Shown: positions 24,501-38,700, counted from the first letter of the stretch. The stretch is 64,000 nt of DNA from Phymorhynchus buccinoides (GCA_017654935.2 CM065690.1:34159124-34223123); one strand, 5' to 3'. A program made the numbers and translations. Notes: generated by a model not told the origin, from the letters alone.

Positions 24501-27500
24501 TTATCAGACTCAAACTGTCTATCATTTTAACTGTCTGTCTCGTTATCTCTCTCTTAAGTTGCCCCCCTGAATCGTCCGACGTGGCTCTGTCCCTGTACCC
24601 TGCCAGGGCCATGGGTCCCTGGACCCCTGCCTTTCAGGTTTTTTTTCATTTTGGGGAGTAGCACCCATGATTTAAACAAGCCCTGATCTGGTGGACTGGA
24701 AATGTTGTTTTTCATCCTCTCAACCTGGAACGGCACAAGTTGGACATTTCTGTTACTTGTTAGATGTAGGTAGATAAACCTGATCTTGTGTGTCTCATCA
24801 CCAACTTCACCTCACAGCCTATGCTATTGCTAGAGGACAAGCTGGTCCACAAGATTTTGGGTGAGGGAATGTGTTGTTTCAGGCTTTTTTGTATGTGTTT
24901 GTAGGCTATTGGTAGCATTTTTGTCATGCTTAAATGTGCAACTCATCACCAATTGCATCTCCCACTTCTTAGAGGATTAACTGGTCCACAAGATCTTGGG
25001 TGAGAAAAAGCTCAAATTTTGTTTAGTTCTGTTGCATTATTATTTTGTTCTGTTTAAAATGAGCTCTCAGTCTGGTGCAACTCTTGTTTAAATGAGCCTT
25101 GATCTGGTGCATTTCATCTCCAACTTTGCAACTTCTAAAGGATGAAGTGTTCCACAAAATGTCTTTTTTCTGCTTTTCTGTATGTATTGCATCCAAAAAG
25201 AATGTATGGATGATCCATACATTCTTTTTTTCTGGATGTGCAGATTTGATTCAATCTTTGGATCTAACCAAGGAGTTGGACAAGCTACAGAAACAGCGGG
25301 CGTTAGGGGCAGCACGACACAAAAAACAGGTAAGCAGCTCCTTCTCTTTAGGGCCCACGATCGTTCAGTTGATCATTCTGGCACCCTCAGGGGGGAAAAA
25401 AAGACTGAAAACCCCGGTACCCCGGTATCTTTAATATTAGTCTGAAAAAGTGACAAGCTTATGAACACTTTGTGATCCTCTCTTTTAACAGATTAATGTA
25501 AATTCACATAAAAGATAAAATATCTTTCTTTTTTGTTGTTCTTTTCTTTTTTATGTTTGTTTTACACATGAAACAGGAGAGTGCTTTGAATTAAAAAAAA
25601 AAGAGCATAAATCGAAAGCATTAACCCTTTCAGCGCAGATATACTTCAGCTTAATATTTATGTCAAACTTACCCAGGAACAGAAATGATGGCACCTGCAA
25701 TAATGGATATTTCTTTATAGCACGTGTAGCATTAGGGCTTATCCATGTCTCCCAACATTAAGAACGAAAGGTCCTTGAATAATCGACCCTGATTAAATGC
25801 CTTTTAGTGAGATGGGTGTACCGTGTTAAATCAGTGTGGTGCCGAGCGGCTACATTGGCAATGAAAGGGTTAAGTCATTAGATGACAGACTGATTTAGCA
25901 ACCTTTCAGCAACATAAATGCTTGTCAAAAATGCATATTCTGATAGTGTGTGTTGTATTATGATAAAGCAAATGGCGAAGCACTCTCCAGAGACAACTGG
26001 ATGAAGGTGAAGAACAAATCCGCAAACTGGCTGAGGAGAAAAGAAGCAAGTGGAAGCAACCCCTCATGCAGCCATTGTGGTAGGGACTGCCACTCCAGAA
26101 TAGGGCTGACAAGTCACAGCAGATGCTGATCTCAGCTGTGAAATTAACATGGTTCTTGCTTAGATCTAGGGTGCAAAATCCATGGTCGACTTCGACTGAT
26201 GGAGGCCTACTACTATTATGATATGTGCAGTATTATATTGATAGGTTAAGTGATTTTTCCTTAAGGATCTGATAATTCATAGCCAGAGCCTGTAGTTTAT
26301 GAACATGTTTTTTATTTATTTTTTATTTACTGTCTTAATGTGGATGTCAATGCAAATTTTTAGTTCAGGTGAGAAAGTGAACAAATTGCCTTGTGCTTTG
26401 CCTTGCCTTTTTACTTCAGGTGACATACCTGGTCTGGTCAGACCCTGGGGGAGTGCCTGGTCTGCCAGCAGCCTCTCAGTCGGGTGGACACCCTGATAAT
26501 TACTGTGTCCCTTGTTGCTTCAGGTGACAGACCTGATCAGGGAGATAGGGCAGACCCTGGGGGAGTGCCTGTTCTGCCTGGCCTGCCAGCAGCCTCTCAG
26601 TTGGGTGGACACCCTGATAATTACTGTGTCCCTTGTTGCTTCAGGTGACGGACCTGATCAGGGAGATAGGGCAGACCCTGGGGGAGTGCCTGTTCTGCCT
26701 GGCCTGCCAGCAGCCTCTCAGTCGGGTGGACACCCTGATAATTACTGTGACCTTGTTGCTTCAGGTGACAGACCTGATCAGGGAGATAGGACAGACCCTG
26801 GGGGAGTGCCTGTTCTGCCTGGCCTGCCAGCAGCCTCTCAGTCGGGTGGACACCCAAATAATTACTGTCCCTTGTTGCTTCAGGTGACAGACCTGATCAG
26901 GGAGATAGGGCAGACCCTGGGGAAGTGCCTGTTCTGCCTGGCCTGCCAGCAGCCTCTCAGTCGGGTGGACACCCTGATAATTACTGTGTCCCTTGTTGCT
27001 TCAGGTGACAGACCTGATCAGGGAGATAGGACAGACCCTGGGGGAGTGCCTGTTCTGCCTGGCCTGCCAGCAGCCTCTCAGTCGGGTGGACACCCAAATA
27101 ATTACTGTCCCTTGTTGCTTCAGGTGACGGACCTGATCAGGGAGATAGGACAGACCCTGGGGGAGTGCCTGGCCTGCCAGCAGCCTCTCAGTCGGGTGGA
27201 CACCCTGATAATTACTGTGACCTTGTTGCTTCAGGTGACAGACCTGATCAGGGAGATAGGGCAGACCCTGGGGGAGTGCCTGTTCTGCCTGGCCTGCCAG
27301 CAGCCTCTCAGTCGGGTGGATACCCTGCGGCTGGTGGCCCACCTGAGGTCCTCCTCCAACGCTCTGTCCGCGGACTCCACCCTGGACCCCCGCACCCTCA
27401 CCCTGCTCATGACGCTGTTGGCTTGCTGGGACACCAGCCCCCTGGAGCAGGAGGATGCTGGTGAGTGTCTATGTGTGCCTCTGTGTGTGTGTGTGTAGAG

Positions 27501-30500
27501 GGGTAGGTTGTAGAAGAAGAGAGTTTGTGCAGTAAGTAAGAGATGGGTTTGTTTAACTTTTAAGATGAATATTGCTCTGTCACAACGTGTTTTGTATGAG
27601 TGAAGGCCATACTAAGAGGAAATGCTGGAAGATTCCTTTGGATTAGGAATAGTGTTGACAATATTTCATAAACTTTTCACCACTTTAAACAGGCTGTAAC
27701 ATGATCAGTAACAGTAACTTTTTGTGTGAGTGTGGCTGTGACTGTTGGAAGGCCTCGTCTGATCTGACATTTGATGTTTACATGGCACAAAAAAAGTGTA
27801 CAGTCCATGCCTTGCTGAACTGTAGGTTTTGTTTTTTTGTTCTGTAAGCCCACTGTCTCAGATATTGATTTGGTTTATTACTTTCTCTTTCCCTTCCAGA
27901 CTCGCAGGGCCAAATACAGTTTATTCCATTACCTCCCTACAGACCCATCTCTTTCTTCATTGTTCACCCAACTGTCGTGCAGACTCCCAGATGTCAGTAC
28001 CGTTGGCAGCAGACGGCAGCTACCTTCAGGAGATCCACGGGGCCATGAAGGGGGACGCTGCGTGGGCCACGCCCGGCCTGCAGGCTGCGGCACGCTTTGC
28101 TTGGGGGCTCACCCTGAGAAAGCTGTCACAGTGCCAGAACTTCACTGGTAAGACGATCCACTCATTTTAAGGGGGGGCTGGGGTAGCAGACCTGTTTGCG
28201 GGTAGTTGTGAGAATCTTTGCATTCAGAAGGGAAAAAACTAAAGGAAGAAGAGAAAGAAGTTAACATACATCATTTTTATGCGCTTGAATTGCAATCTAC
28301 AATCCACTAAATTGCGCTTTTCTTAATTTGTCTACTCTATTTTACAGACGATAAGGCAATACATTTTTTTCCCGGACCAGAGATTCCTGTGCTTTATAAT
28401 ATGACTAATAATATAGTAATAATAAACTATTTTTGATTCCACGTTTTACGTTGCATGTGCTGTGCAGGAGGGTGTGATTTGCTGGAGGAAGATGAACAGC
28501 TATGTGCTCATAACACTGTAGTAATTTAGCTCCAATGTTGAAGTCATGGCGTGTGCATGTTATTTCTGATTCCACGTTTTATCTCGCATGTGCTGTGCAG
28601 GAGGGTGTGATTTGCTGGAGGAAGATGAACAGCTATGTGCTCATAACACTGTAGTAATTTAGCTCCAATGTTGAAGTCATGGCGTGTGCATGTTATTTCT
28701 GATTCCACGTTTTATCTCGCATGTGCTGTGCAGGAGGGTGTGATTTGCTGGAGGAAGATGAACAGCTATGTGCTCATAACACTGTAGTAATTTAGCTCCA
28801 ATGTTGAAGTCATGGCGTGTGCATGTTATTTCTGATTCCACGTTTTACCTTGCATGTGCTGTGCAGGAGGGTGTGATTTGCTGGAGGAGGATGAGCAGCT
28901 GGTAGATCAGGCCATCGACGGCGATCTGTTTGAGTTCCTCACCAATGCTGTCGTTGGGGCCACCGACTTTCACAGCGAGGTGAGTCACAATGACTTCGAC
29001 CTTCACTTATGAAAGCTTATCTATGTCATGAATTTTATGTAATGAGAGACTTAGTGGGATTTTTTTCACGCCAGAGGGCATGACGCTCGTGTGGGGCTAA
29101 TCCTCTCTATATTCTTAGTTGGGGATAAAGAAAGAGAGAGAGAGAGAGAGGAGTCCCACCATCTCTCTCTCTCTCACTACACCCAACTAAGAAAATCGCG
29201 TGATAAGCCCCTAGTGCATTGACTGCCCTCTGTCGTGAAAAAAATTGCCATAAGTCGACCATTGCCAGGCATTTTGGGTACTGGTGTTGGCTTTTACTAT
29301 AGTGTAAACTGTAGTTAACAAGGAAAACGGAAGAAGTGGGCTAAGGGTTCCAACATTTTGAAAAACAATGGGATTTGACAATGTTTGAACTTGTGTCCTT
29401 GGTATGACCATCAAATATGATGTAATCGAAGTATAACATTTTAAGATATGGTAGCTGTTTCAGAATTTAGAGATTTGTCTAGTATTTTTGATGCACATAC
29501 TTTATCTGGAAGGAAAAATAAAAGTACTGATTTATTGCACGTAAAAGAAGGTTGATTTATTTTGCTAGTGTAATTTTAATAGAAGCATGCATGATGAAGA
29601 TATTTTGTTTTATTGACTTTAGATTTTTGTCTTCTTCAGGAATTTTATGTGCGAAGGATGCACACTCTTCTGACAGACTTCATACTGCAGATGCCGTTGA
29701 AGGTAAATGTTTTACTATTTTCATACATGCTATGACTCGATGCTTACAATGTCGACATAACAATGTGGAGTTATCAAACTGATTATAAAGAAATCTGTCA
29801 GCTTGGTTTCTTTCACGTGCTCTAAGATTACGCCATTTCAGCTCAACAATCCAATTTTATCAGATATTATCAGACTTCCACAATCGTTGCACTGTGCTTG
29901 ATCTGCTTGAATCTGTTTTTCACAGGGAGTTGTACAAACTGTTTAACCCCTCCCCCCCTTAGCCCATCTGTTCTGCTCCTCCCATAGCCACCCTCTCTAC
30001 CCCTCCCTTTTTTTTTATTACCTGTCTAAGACACTCTTTAAAGTGTTTAGCTTTTTTCTTCTTCTTTTTTTTTAATAGAAAAGTTGAATTAGGCTGTGTA
30101 CACACAAATGCGGATATTCCATGCGGAAACCCGTGCGCAATGCATGAATAAGTGAAGCAAAGAAGGGAAAAGATTTGTGCACATGTCCGAATTTCCCCTA
30201 TATGCGTAAACTTTTATCCTTCTTTCTTCCACTTATTTAGGGTTTTCCGTACGGAACTTATGCGTCTAATGTGAATTCGGCCATAGCCTTTGTCACTCAC
30301 TCACACTCACTCCACCCTTGACCGGCTTGGTTGTCGGGGTGCCATGCTGGATTGGGTGGTCAGCCTCCGCCACTGGTCACGATCCTCTGCCAGGCATATG
30401 AGGGTGTTGGTGTTGCAGTTGGTCCAGCTTTCGATGTTGTCCAGCCAGGACTTTGTCTGCCTTGCCGGCGTTTTCCTTGGATGGTGCCCTGGAGAATCGT

Positions 30501-33500
30501 TTTGGCCAGAGTGTTGTGACGTGTTACATGACCGTACCAGGCAAGTTTGCAACGCTTAGCAACTGAAAGCCTTTGTATTCTGCTTTTAAGTCTGACATGG
30601 TACCATTTTATCAGTTGTCAGCAGGGGCAAATCATTCTAAATCACCTGGTCAGAGCAATGCAGCTGTGAGCTTTGTTTCTGTGCAGGTGAAAGAGCTGCG
30701 TAACAGGGGCGATGAGACGGCCAGAATCATCCTCGCCCACCAGATGGAGGGAATTGAACCTCCTCCCCAGAGACGGGACTTTCAGTGCATGCTGGAACTG
30801 GTAAGTGCTGGTTTCATAAAAACATTTTTTTTACAGATTTGTGTCATGGAGAGCAGGGAAGAAGAAATGTTTAATAAACTAATATACAGTATGAGAATAT
30901 CGCTTTGGTTTGTAACATATGCCTTTCATTGTTCGTTTGCAAGTTTTTTGTGGGTTGCATCAACTTGCTCTGAGATTTTATTACTTTTGATAAAGATTTG
31001 ATAACCTTAACTTTGAGATGCTGAATATGTTTAGTGAGAAGAAAAGTAGTTTAAGTTATTACAGTTTATAAGGGTGACCAGTATCTCTTGTATTTGTTAG
31101 AAAAAACCAATCTGAAACAATACTTTCATCAATGCATCAGATCCTATGAAAATGCCTTAAATCCTTTTTCAGTTTTAACAATGCCTTGGGTACTCTTACA
31201 ATTCTCATGTACCGAAGACCATTTCTCCTTCTCTCTATGTTGAACAAGATTGGAGACCTGTACCGCAAGGACCCTCTCAAACTGGAGCTGGCCCTGGAGT
31301 ACTGGTGCCCTTTAGACCCTGTGTCCGCCAACGAGTCTGTGTACGCGTACCGCCCCCCGCCCAGGCAGGTGGGCTTGTTCAAGTTTGTGCGTCTGGCGGG
31401 GGACCTGCTGCCCGCCCCGCTGTTCGTGCCCTACCTGCGCATGTTGATCGGCCTGGCCAGCTCCCCGCAGGGGGCTCAGCATGCCTTCAACCTGCTCAAG
31501 ATGAACGGAGTCAGCTCTGGTAAGTCAGCTTGGCTGGAGCATTGGAAAAGTTTTCATTTAAAAAAAATTTATTTATTTATTTTTAAAATCTGTCTGAATA
31601 TTGCAGGAGGTCAGATGCGCTTGAAACTCGAAACCCCGTTGTTCGGTTGTTTCTTCCACCTTTGAAATTTAGTTGGAAATGGCAATGAGAATGTAGGCTG
31701 AGTGTTAACCATAGAGACAAGATCATCGCCACATCCAACTAAGTTAATGCTGTAAGAGAGAATTTAGCAATGGAGTCTCAAGTTTCATAAGAGTGTGGTC
31801 TGCAGCTATAGATTCTGTTCAAATAAACATGGAATGATTGAACATCTCAACAATAGCATATTTTGAAGCACCCTAATCCAGGTGTTTCTGATCACAACTA
31901 TATTGATTACCTACAAATGTTGTAATTTGGGACAGTTTAAATATTAAATGGGCTTTGCATGTGGCGGTCATGAGATTCCTTTGAATACAAAAGACCCACT
32001 AGATATTAAGCCATCATAATGCCCTGCTGATCCTAATCGGAAAACAGTAGTTTGTGTATGCATCTCTGTGAAATAGCCAAAAGGTAATGTATTAAGTTGT
32101 TTTCTTTACTCACCAGCATGTAATCGCTTATATACTTTGTGTCTCAGGGGGCTCAGCCAGCACCGTGTCGTGGGACCACTTCTTCGAAACCCTGCAGCAG
32201 TACTACACCAGCATGCGCCGGGAAACCCCCCGGGCTCGGGAGATGGCAGGGGGTCCCCCGTTCCGCTCCCCACCGATCCGTGCCATCACGCCGCAGGAGC
32301 TGGAGGGGCTGTGCACCCTGTTGTCTCTCATCCAGACAGTGGCTGAACAGGTAGGTAACGTGCTAGGTACCCGCAGCTGAAAAACTGTCTGAGGTTTTGA
32401 GCTTTGGTAGTTTTTTTGTTTTTAGTGAAAAGGTTTTTTGTTTGTTTATTAAAAAAAAAATGTATTTTAGAAAAAAATTTGATGTCTGCCATCATAGAGT
32501 GTATTTGATCTTTTCAAACTGATCAACTCTGTCCTTGTTTGTTTGTTTGTTTTTATATGAAGTTATTTTAATTGTGATTTTTTTAGATTTTGAAAACTGT
32601 TTTGTGCTGGGTGAAAGGGACGGGTAAACGGAGAAGGATGGGGTGAGCTGATTTTGCTGAGCCTTGTGCCTTCCACACCCACACGTGCATACACAAACAC
32701 TCCACCATCTCATTACCTTTTTCAAAAACTGCTGTCTTTTTCTTTTTATATTGAGCTGTGCGGCCGGGCACTGTGAGAACCAGCTCATCATACATACTGA
32801 TGCTGTCTGAAATGATGTGCTGCCTTTGCTTGGTGAGCTTTGTGAAGTACACAAAAAACACAAAAAAACTTGACTGCCTTTTCCTTCACAGACTGACTTT
32901 TCCTTGCAAGGCCACGCTGTGTGAGAACTGGCTCTGGTCGATGGTGATGGCGCTGTTTGGACGGCTGTTTGTGCTGATGCTGTATGAAATGATGTGCTGC
33001 TTTTGCTTAGTGAACTTTGTGGAAAAAAACCCCAACTTTGCTGCTTTTTGTTCGCAGAGTGAGCTGTGCGGGGGCGCGCTATGTGAGAACCAGCACTGGT
33101 CGATGGTGGTGTCACTGTTTGGGCTGCAGTGTGCACGTCGCGCTGAAGCGACACAAAAATGCTGTGCTGTTTTCTTTTGCACAGTGTATTATGGGAATTC
33201 CAATGCTTTGCTGCTTTTTGTTCAGAGTGAGCTGTGTGGGGGCGCGCTGTGTGAGAACCAGCACTTGTGGATGGTGGTGACGCTGTGTACTATGTGAATT
33301 CAAATGCTTTGCTGCTTTTTGTTCGCAGAGTGAGCTGTGTGGGGGCGCGCTGTGTGAGAACCAGCACTGGTCGATGGTGGTGACGCTGTTTGGGCTGCTG
33401 GGCTGCAGTGTGCCCGTCACGCTGAAGCGACACCTCATGCTGGCGCTGGCTGCCGTGTCCAAGACCCCCATGATCGCCGCCACCATCTGGCAGACCCTGG

Positions 33501-35715
33501 AGGCTTCGCAGGTCAGTACTTGAGAGCTGTTTAACATCCCGATTTTCCCGTAATTTGTACGGGAAAAAGTCAAATTACGGCTACGGAAAAACAAGACGGG
33601 AAAACAAAATCCTATATATAAAAAAAACCCACTACAGCGAAGCTTTTGAAACGATGCGGTGAAAAGTCATTTCGTGCCTTTTCCTTTTCTGTTTCAAAAT
33701 GGCGTTCAAGCGAGTGCATTCTGAAGCTTCTGTATCTTCTGGTCGAAAATCAAAAGAAAAGACATCAAAAGTAGCACAGAAATTCTGGGAAAGTTACCTC
33801 AGGAATACATGTTCTGTGTCTACTGCTCGACGGACATTAGTATTGCACACTCAGGTCAGTACGATGTCGACGTTCATTGGTCACGCGTTGGATTACAGTT
33901 TTTTTTTCAAAATTACCTTTTTTTGTTTCAGAAATTACAACTTTTGCAAAATAGGGGTAAACAGGTCTGGTACTTGAGAGCTGGACTTGTTATATGGTGT
34001 TCTCCCTGGGAGGGGGGTGGGTGGCTGTTGTGTAGGGGAGGCAGGGCTGCCAACCGTCCCTGCGTAGCCGTATTTGTCCCGGATTTTTGCGAAAAGCATG
34101 ACGTGTCCCGTTTTTCCCGATTTTTGAATGACCGTCCCGGAAAATAAAATCGTGGAATCATGCAATTTTTCCGCCTGTCTGCCGCTTATGTAGCGCTAGG
34201 TTTTAGTTCCGGAGGTGTCTTTCACTACAAATCATTCCCCCCACCTGCTGGAATGTCTATGCTTGTAACTCAAGCCATACAGTCTTTGGAGGAGGATAAA
34301 AAAAATATGCTGCTTCCACTGTTCCAGACACTCTTATTTAATGAAAGAAAAAAAAAGTGATAGGGTTAACCTCAGATCAAAGTGAAGGGGTGCTGCAATA
34401 TTTCCATGCCAAAAATGCCATTTTCATTTTAAAACATGTTTTGCAAACAGCAGCAGTCTTTTTCATTTGTGTCTGTGTGTGGGGTTTTGTTTTTGAATGG
34501 AGCAAACAGATTAGGAGAAAATCATGTAGTCTGTCAAGTACAGTGCTTAGTTGATTTCAAACTCCGTCATGGATGTTCTAACCAGCTTATTTTTGTTTTC
34601 ATTTTTCTAGATTTTGCCCACTATTCCTGTGATGGGTCCAGAGCAAAAAGGAGGAATCCAGGTAATTGTGTGTGTGTGTGTTGTACTCATTTTTATGGGG
34701 GTTCAGGAATATACCCAGGTGAGTTTCTCACAGAAAAGATTGGAAGTAAGATTAGAAATCTATATACCTTGCACAGACATCACAATATTTTCTACAAAAA
34801 TTACTGTCTAAATAAAGCAAAAGTCACTTTCTACATTTCATTTTTGTCAGTCCAATTCAGATTTAAGTGTTGGCAAAAAATGTGGCATGTCATAGTACAT
34901 TCATCCAATAACATTAGCTTGTGTGTGTGTGTTTTTTATAATTCTTTTGCAAGGCCTGTGGTGAAAAATCCTGAATTGTTATGGAATCAGTTATTCCTTC
35001 TATTAAAGCATTGTTGGTAAAGTTAACTGTGTGATTTTTAAAAAATCTTTATATAGGACTGCTGATTCTTTGACTTGGAATGTTTCAAGTTGTATGTAGC
35101 TTTAAATTGCAGACAAGCACACTTCTAAAAAGAATGTTATTGTGTGAATCAGCTTGCTGCCACGGTTGAATTGGGAGAGAACTTAATTGTACCTTTAATA
35201 ATTTAATGCCTTTTGACAGGAATAGTGATTTTAGAAAAAAAGCAGTAAAAGGTCAATGTAAAGCAAAAATACTATACTGTATACTTGTTTCTCAGGTTGA
35301 ACTGGAGGAGATAGAGAGCCGCAATGAAGAGTACCCGATGACCCGGGCCTTCCTGCAACTGCTGAACACACTGGTCGACATGACCATACCGCCGGGCCTC
35401 GGCGTGGGGCTCCGGGCTCCGGGGTTCGACCCTTACCTGGAGTTCCTCATCGAGGGGGTTCTCCTCAAGTTCAACTCCAGGGCCTACAAGCAGGCAGGGG
35501 AAAAGGTATTAGTATTAGGGTACTTTATTAGGTATTAGGGTACTTTATAGTCACAGAGGGGTCTCTGTGAAATTCGGGTTGCTTCCACCTGGAGAGCGAT
35601 TTTTGTGTGATTGATGAGGAAGGAAGGGTGGGGGTGGATTGATGTTAAATTTTGACCAAATGACAACTTTTTCGTTGCTATTGGGTTTAGCGTGTGCTAA
35701 GTGCATGGGCACATG

Positions 35716-35746
<31 letters not shown>

Positions 35747-38700
35747 TCCACGTTCAGACTGTTCAGGCCTAGTGTAAAGTGAGAGAAAAAATCCCCTGTA
35801 CCCAGGTTCAAACTCGGGTTTACTTGACACGAGGCGAACGCGCTACCACTGTGCCACTCTACACTGATGAAGCAGTTGGTGGGGGAGGTCTTTTCTGTGA
35901 GTCATGTTTTTTCTTTGTTTTTGTTCTTTCTGCATTGTGAAGCAGTGAGTCAGATGTTGCCTGCCTCCTTTCCTTTCAACTCTCTCACTCACCTAAGCAC
36001 AAACTCTAACCCTCCCCACTCCCCAGCAGAACTTGGCAGATTTTTCTTAGATTTCTGCTGTCAGTGAAAGGTCGCGACAGGTATGCTAGAGATCTGGTAC
36101 AAGCTGCTAAAGGAACATGATGTCATGTACAGTATTTTGTTTTATTATAAGGCACACACCCTAAATTTTATACAAAAATCAGATTTTGTTATGTTTTCTT
36201 ACTATATATTAGTAGACATATTAATTATAAGGCACAGGGATCTTACGCTGGGAAAAAAAGTATCGCCTTATAGTCCAGGGCTCCCAATCGTCCCACAAAA
36301 CAAGGGGTCCCAGGGACTCCTTCACTTACAGTATAGAGGGTCCTAGAGGCAGGATGGAGGGTCCCAGTGGCATTGCAAATCCTAAAAAGAATGTTTCTAG
36401 TGCATCCCTGGGACCCCCTGCACATTCTTTTAGAGGGTCCTTTAGGATTTTAGTTCTTCATAGACCCTCAAATGGTCCCTGGTAGCCCTGATAGTCCATA
36501 AAATATGGTATATTCTCTCTGTCCCATCTCTCTCCCCCCCCCCCCCTCTCTCTCTCTCATTCGTCCCTGCCCCCCCAGCTCCCCTCCCTGTTCTCACCAA
36601 TACCATACAGAACTCGTTTGACTTTGTGTCTGCTTTCAGTGGGAGGTAGCGACAGGCGTGTTGGAGATCCTGCACAAGCTGCTGAGGGAGCACGAGGTTG
36701 GGGAGGAGGACCTGAGGGAGGAGCTGCTGGAGCTGCCCTCGGGGACCACCCTCCCTGCCAGCAAGGCCCCGGGCTTCACCATCCTCGTGCACATGCTCAA
36801 CGACTCGCCACTCTTCAAAATGGTAATTGGTACAGTGGAACCTCCCTTATAAGACCTCCCATTATAGGACTCCCTCCCATATAAGACCTACTTCTCTGAG
36901 ACATTGCCCTTCTTTGTAAGTATTGAAATCACCTCCCTTATAAGACCGCTCCTTTATAAGACCTCAATTTGGATAATTTTTGAAGGTCTTATAAGGGAGG
37001 TTCCACTGTATTGATATTTTGGTGTTTTCCAGTTGCTGTTTTCAGGCTGCTCTCACCTGGAGAGCACGTCGCTGATTGTGCAATGACATCCTTTTTTTTT
37101 TTAGGGGTGGGTGAGAGTGAGAAGGGGAGGAGGGCGAACTTGGAAAACCTTGCTATCAAATTTGGTTCATACCAGGCCATGGGTTTTTACCATGGGCTTT
37201 TTAGTGCGTAAAGCGCATGGGTCAGACTTGCTCTAAGTTCCTCCAAAGGACTCTCCGTTCAGTTCGATTGCTCGTCGAATTGGAAAGAAGGGGCGAGGCT
37301 GGGATTTGAACCTGGGTCACTGATGCATTGAATTTGCTGGCGAACGCCTTAGACACTCTGCACCTTCCTTCCATTCTTGTGATCAGTTTATCCGGCAAAG
37401 GTTTAACCCTTTCACCGCCGAAGTCGCATTTTAGCACCACAGTGATTTTTAACACCTATGTCACTAAAAGGCATCAAATTGGGGTCTATTATCCAAAGAC
37501 CCCATTGTCTTAGTTTTGGGAGGTAAGGATAGACCTTATTTTATATATGTCACAGAAGAATCCCCAATACTGCAGATGGATTTTGTTCTCTACCCAGGTA
37601 AATTTAATGGACATTTTTGGCTGAAATATGGCTGGCAGTGAAAGGGTTAAGGTTTTCAGAAACAAACAGTATTTGCAACACTCACCACCAATATAACCCA
37701 AGTTATCATCCCTTCTATTGCTGAGGAGTACCATTTATTGAGCATAAAATGGTACCTAATATTTGTTGGGTTGTTTCCAGGTGATGCACATCCTGGAAGC
37801 CACCCTACTGTGCCGCCGGGCCACCCTACTGTGCCTTCACATGGTGGTGTCAGCATCTAATATTTGTTGGGTTGTTTCCAGGTGATGCACATCCTGGAAG
37901 AAGGCATCGGCCAGTTCGAGTCCTACGCCAGTCATCCTGGTACCCAGGATGGGCTACGCCGGGCCACCCTGCTGTGCCTTCACATGGTGGTGGGGGCCGC
38001 GGAGAAGCAGGAGGAGCTGGAGGGGCTGGTGCGCCAGTCTTCGTCGTCCCTGATGATCACCTCCATGGAGAGGCTGCTGCTCAGCATCAACCCCAAGACA
38101 CGCCGCCCAGACTACCTGGTCACTGTCGCCAAGTGAGTTCATTGATGGGAGTTACGATGGGTATCAAAGGCTGTGCCCTTGGGAGTGGTGGCTGCTGTAA
38201 AAATACCTGGTCAATGTCGCCAAGTGAGTTCATTGATGGGAGTTACGATGAGTATCAAAGAGTGGTGTCTGTAAAAATACCTTGTGAGTGGTGGCTGCTG
38301 TGAGTATCAAAAAAAAAAAAAAATCACCATTCCTGTTCTTTGACAAAAAAAGAAAAAATAATTGAAACAACATACAGTGGTGAATTTGAGAATTCATTTG
38401 AGCACATTGTTATTTTATAAGGGGAGGGGGATATTTTAACAAATCTTACCTACGTATAGTATTCTATCATCAGAATTGCACAAAGAAGCTGAATCATTGA
38501 TTTCAAGCGGAACTTGGCACAGTTGATATTGGGAGGGTCAAATGATAACTGTACTTCAGAACTGTCTGTGTGTGTGTGTTTCATGAAAATATAACTACCT
38601 TGCTTTATCAGGATGAAACACCACATAGTATAACTACAACTATTTTCGCAAAATGTGAAAATCATGACAAATTTTGCTGCATGATTGTTAAATTGCCAAG

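Noticed and set aside
35800..35862. tRNA gene on the minus strand
   Set aside because: A and B box-like sequences are present but no cloverleaf can be formed; it continues into a shared SINE body.
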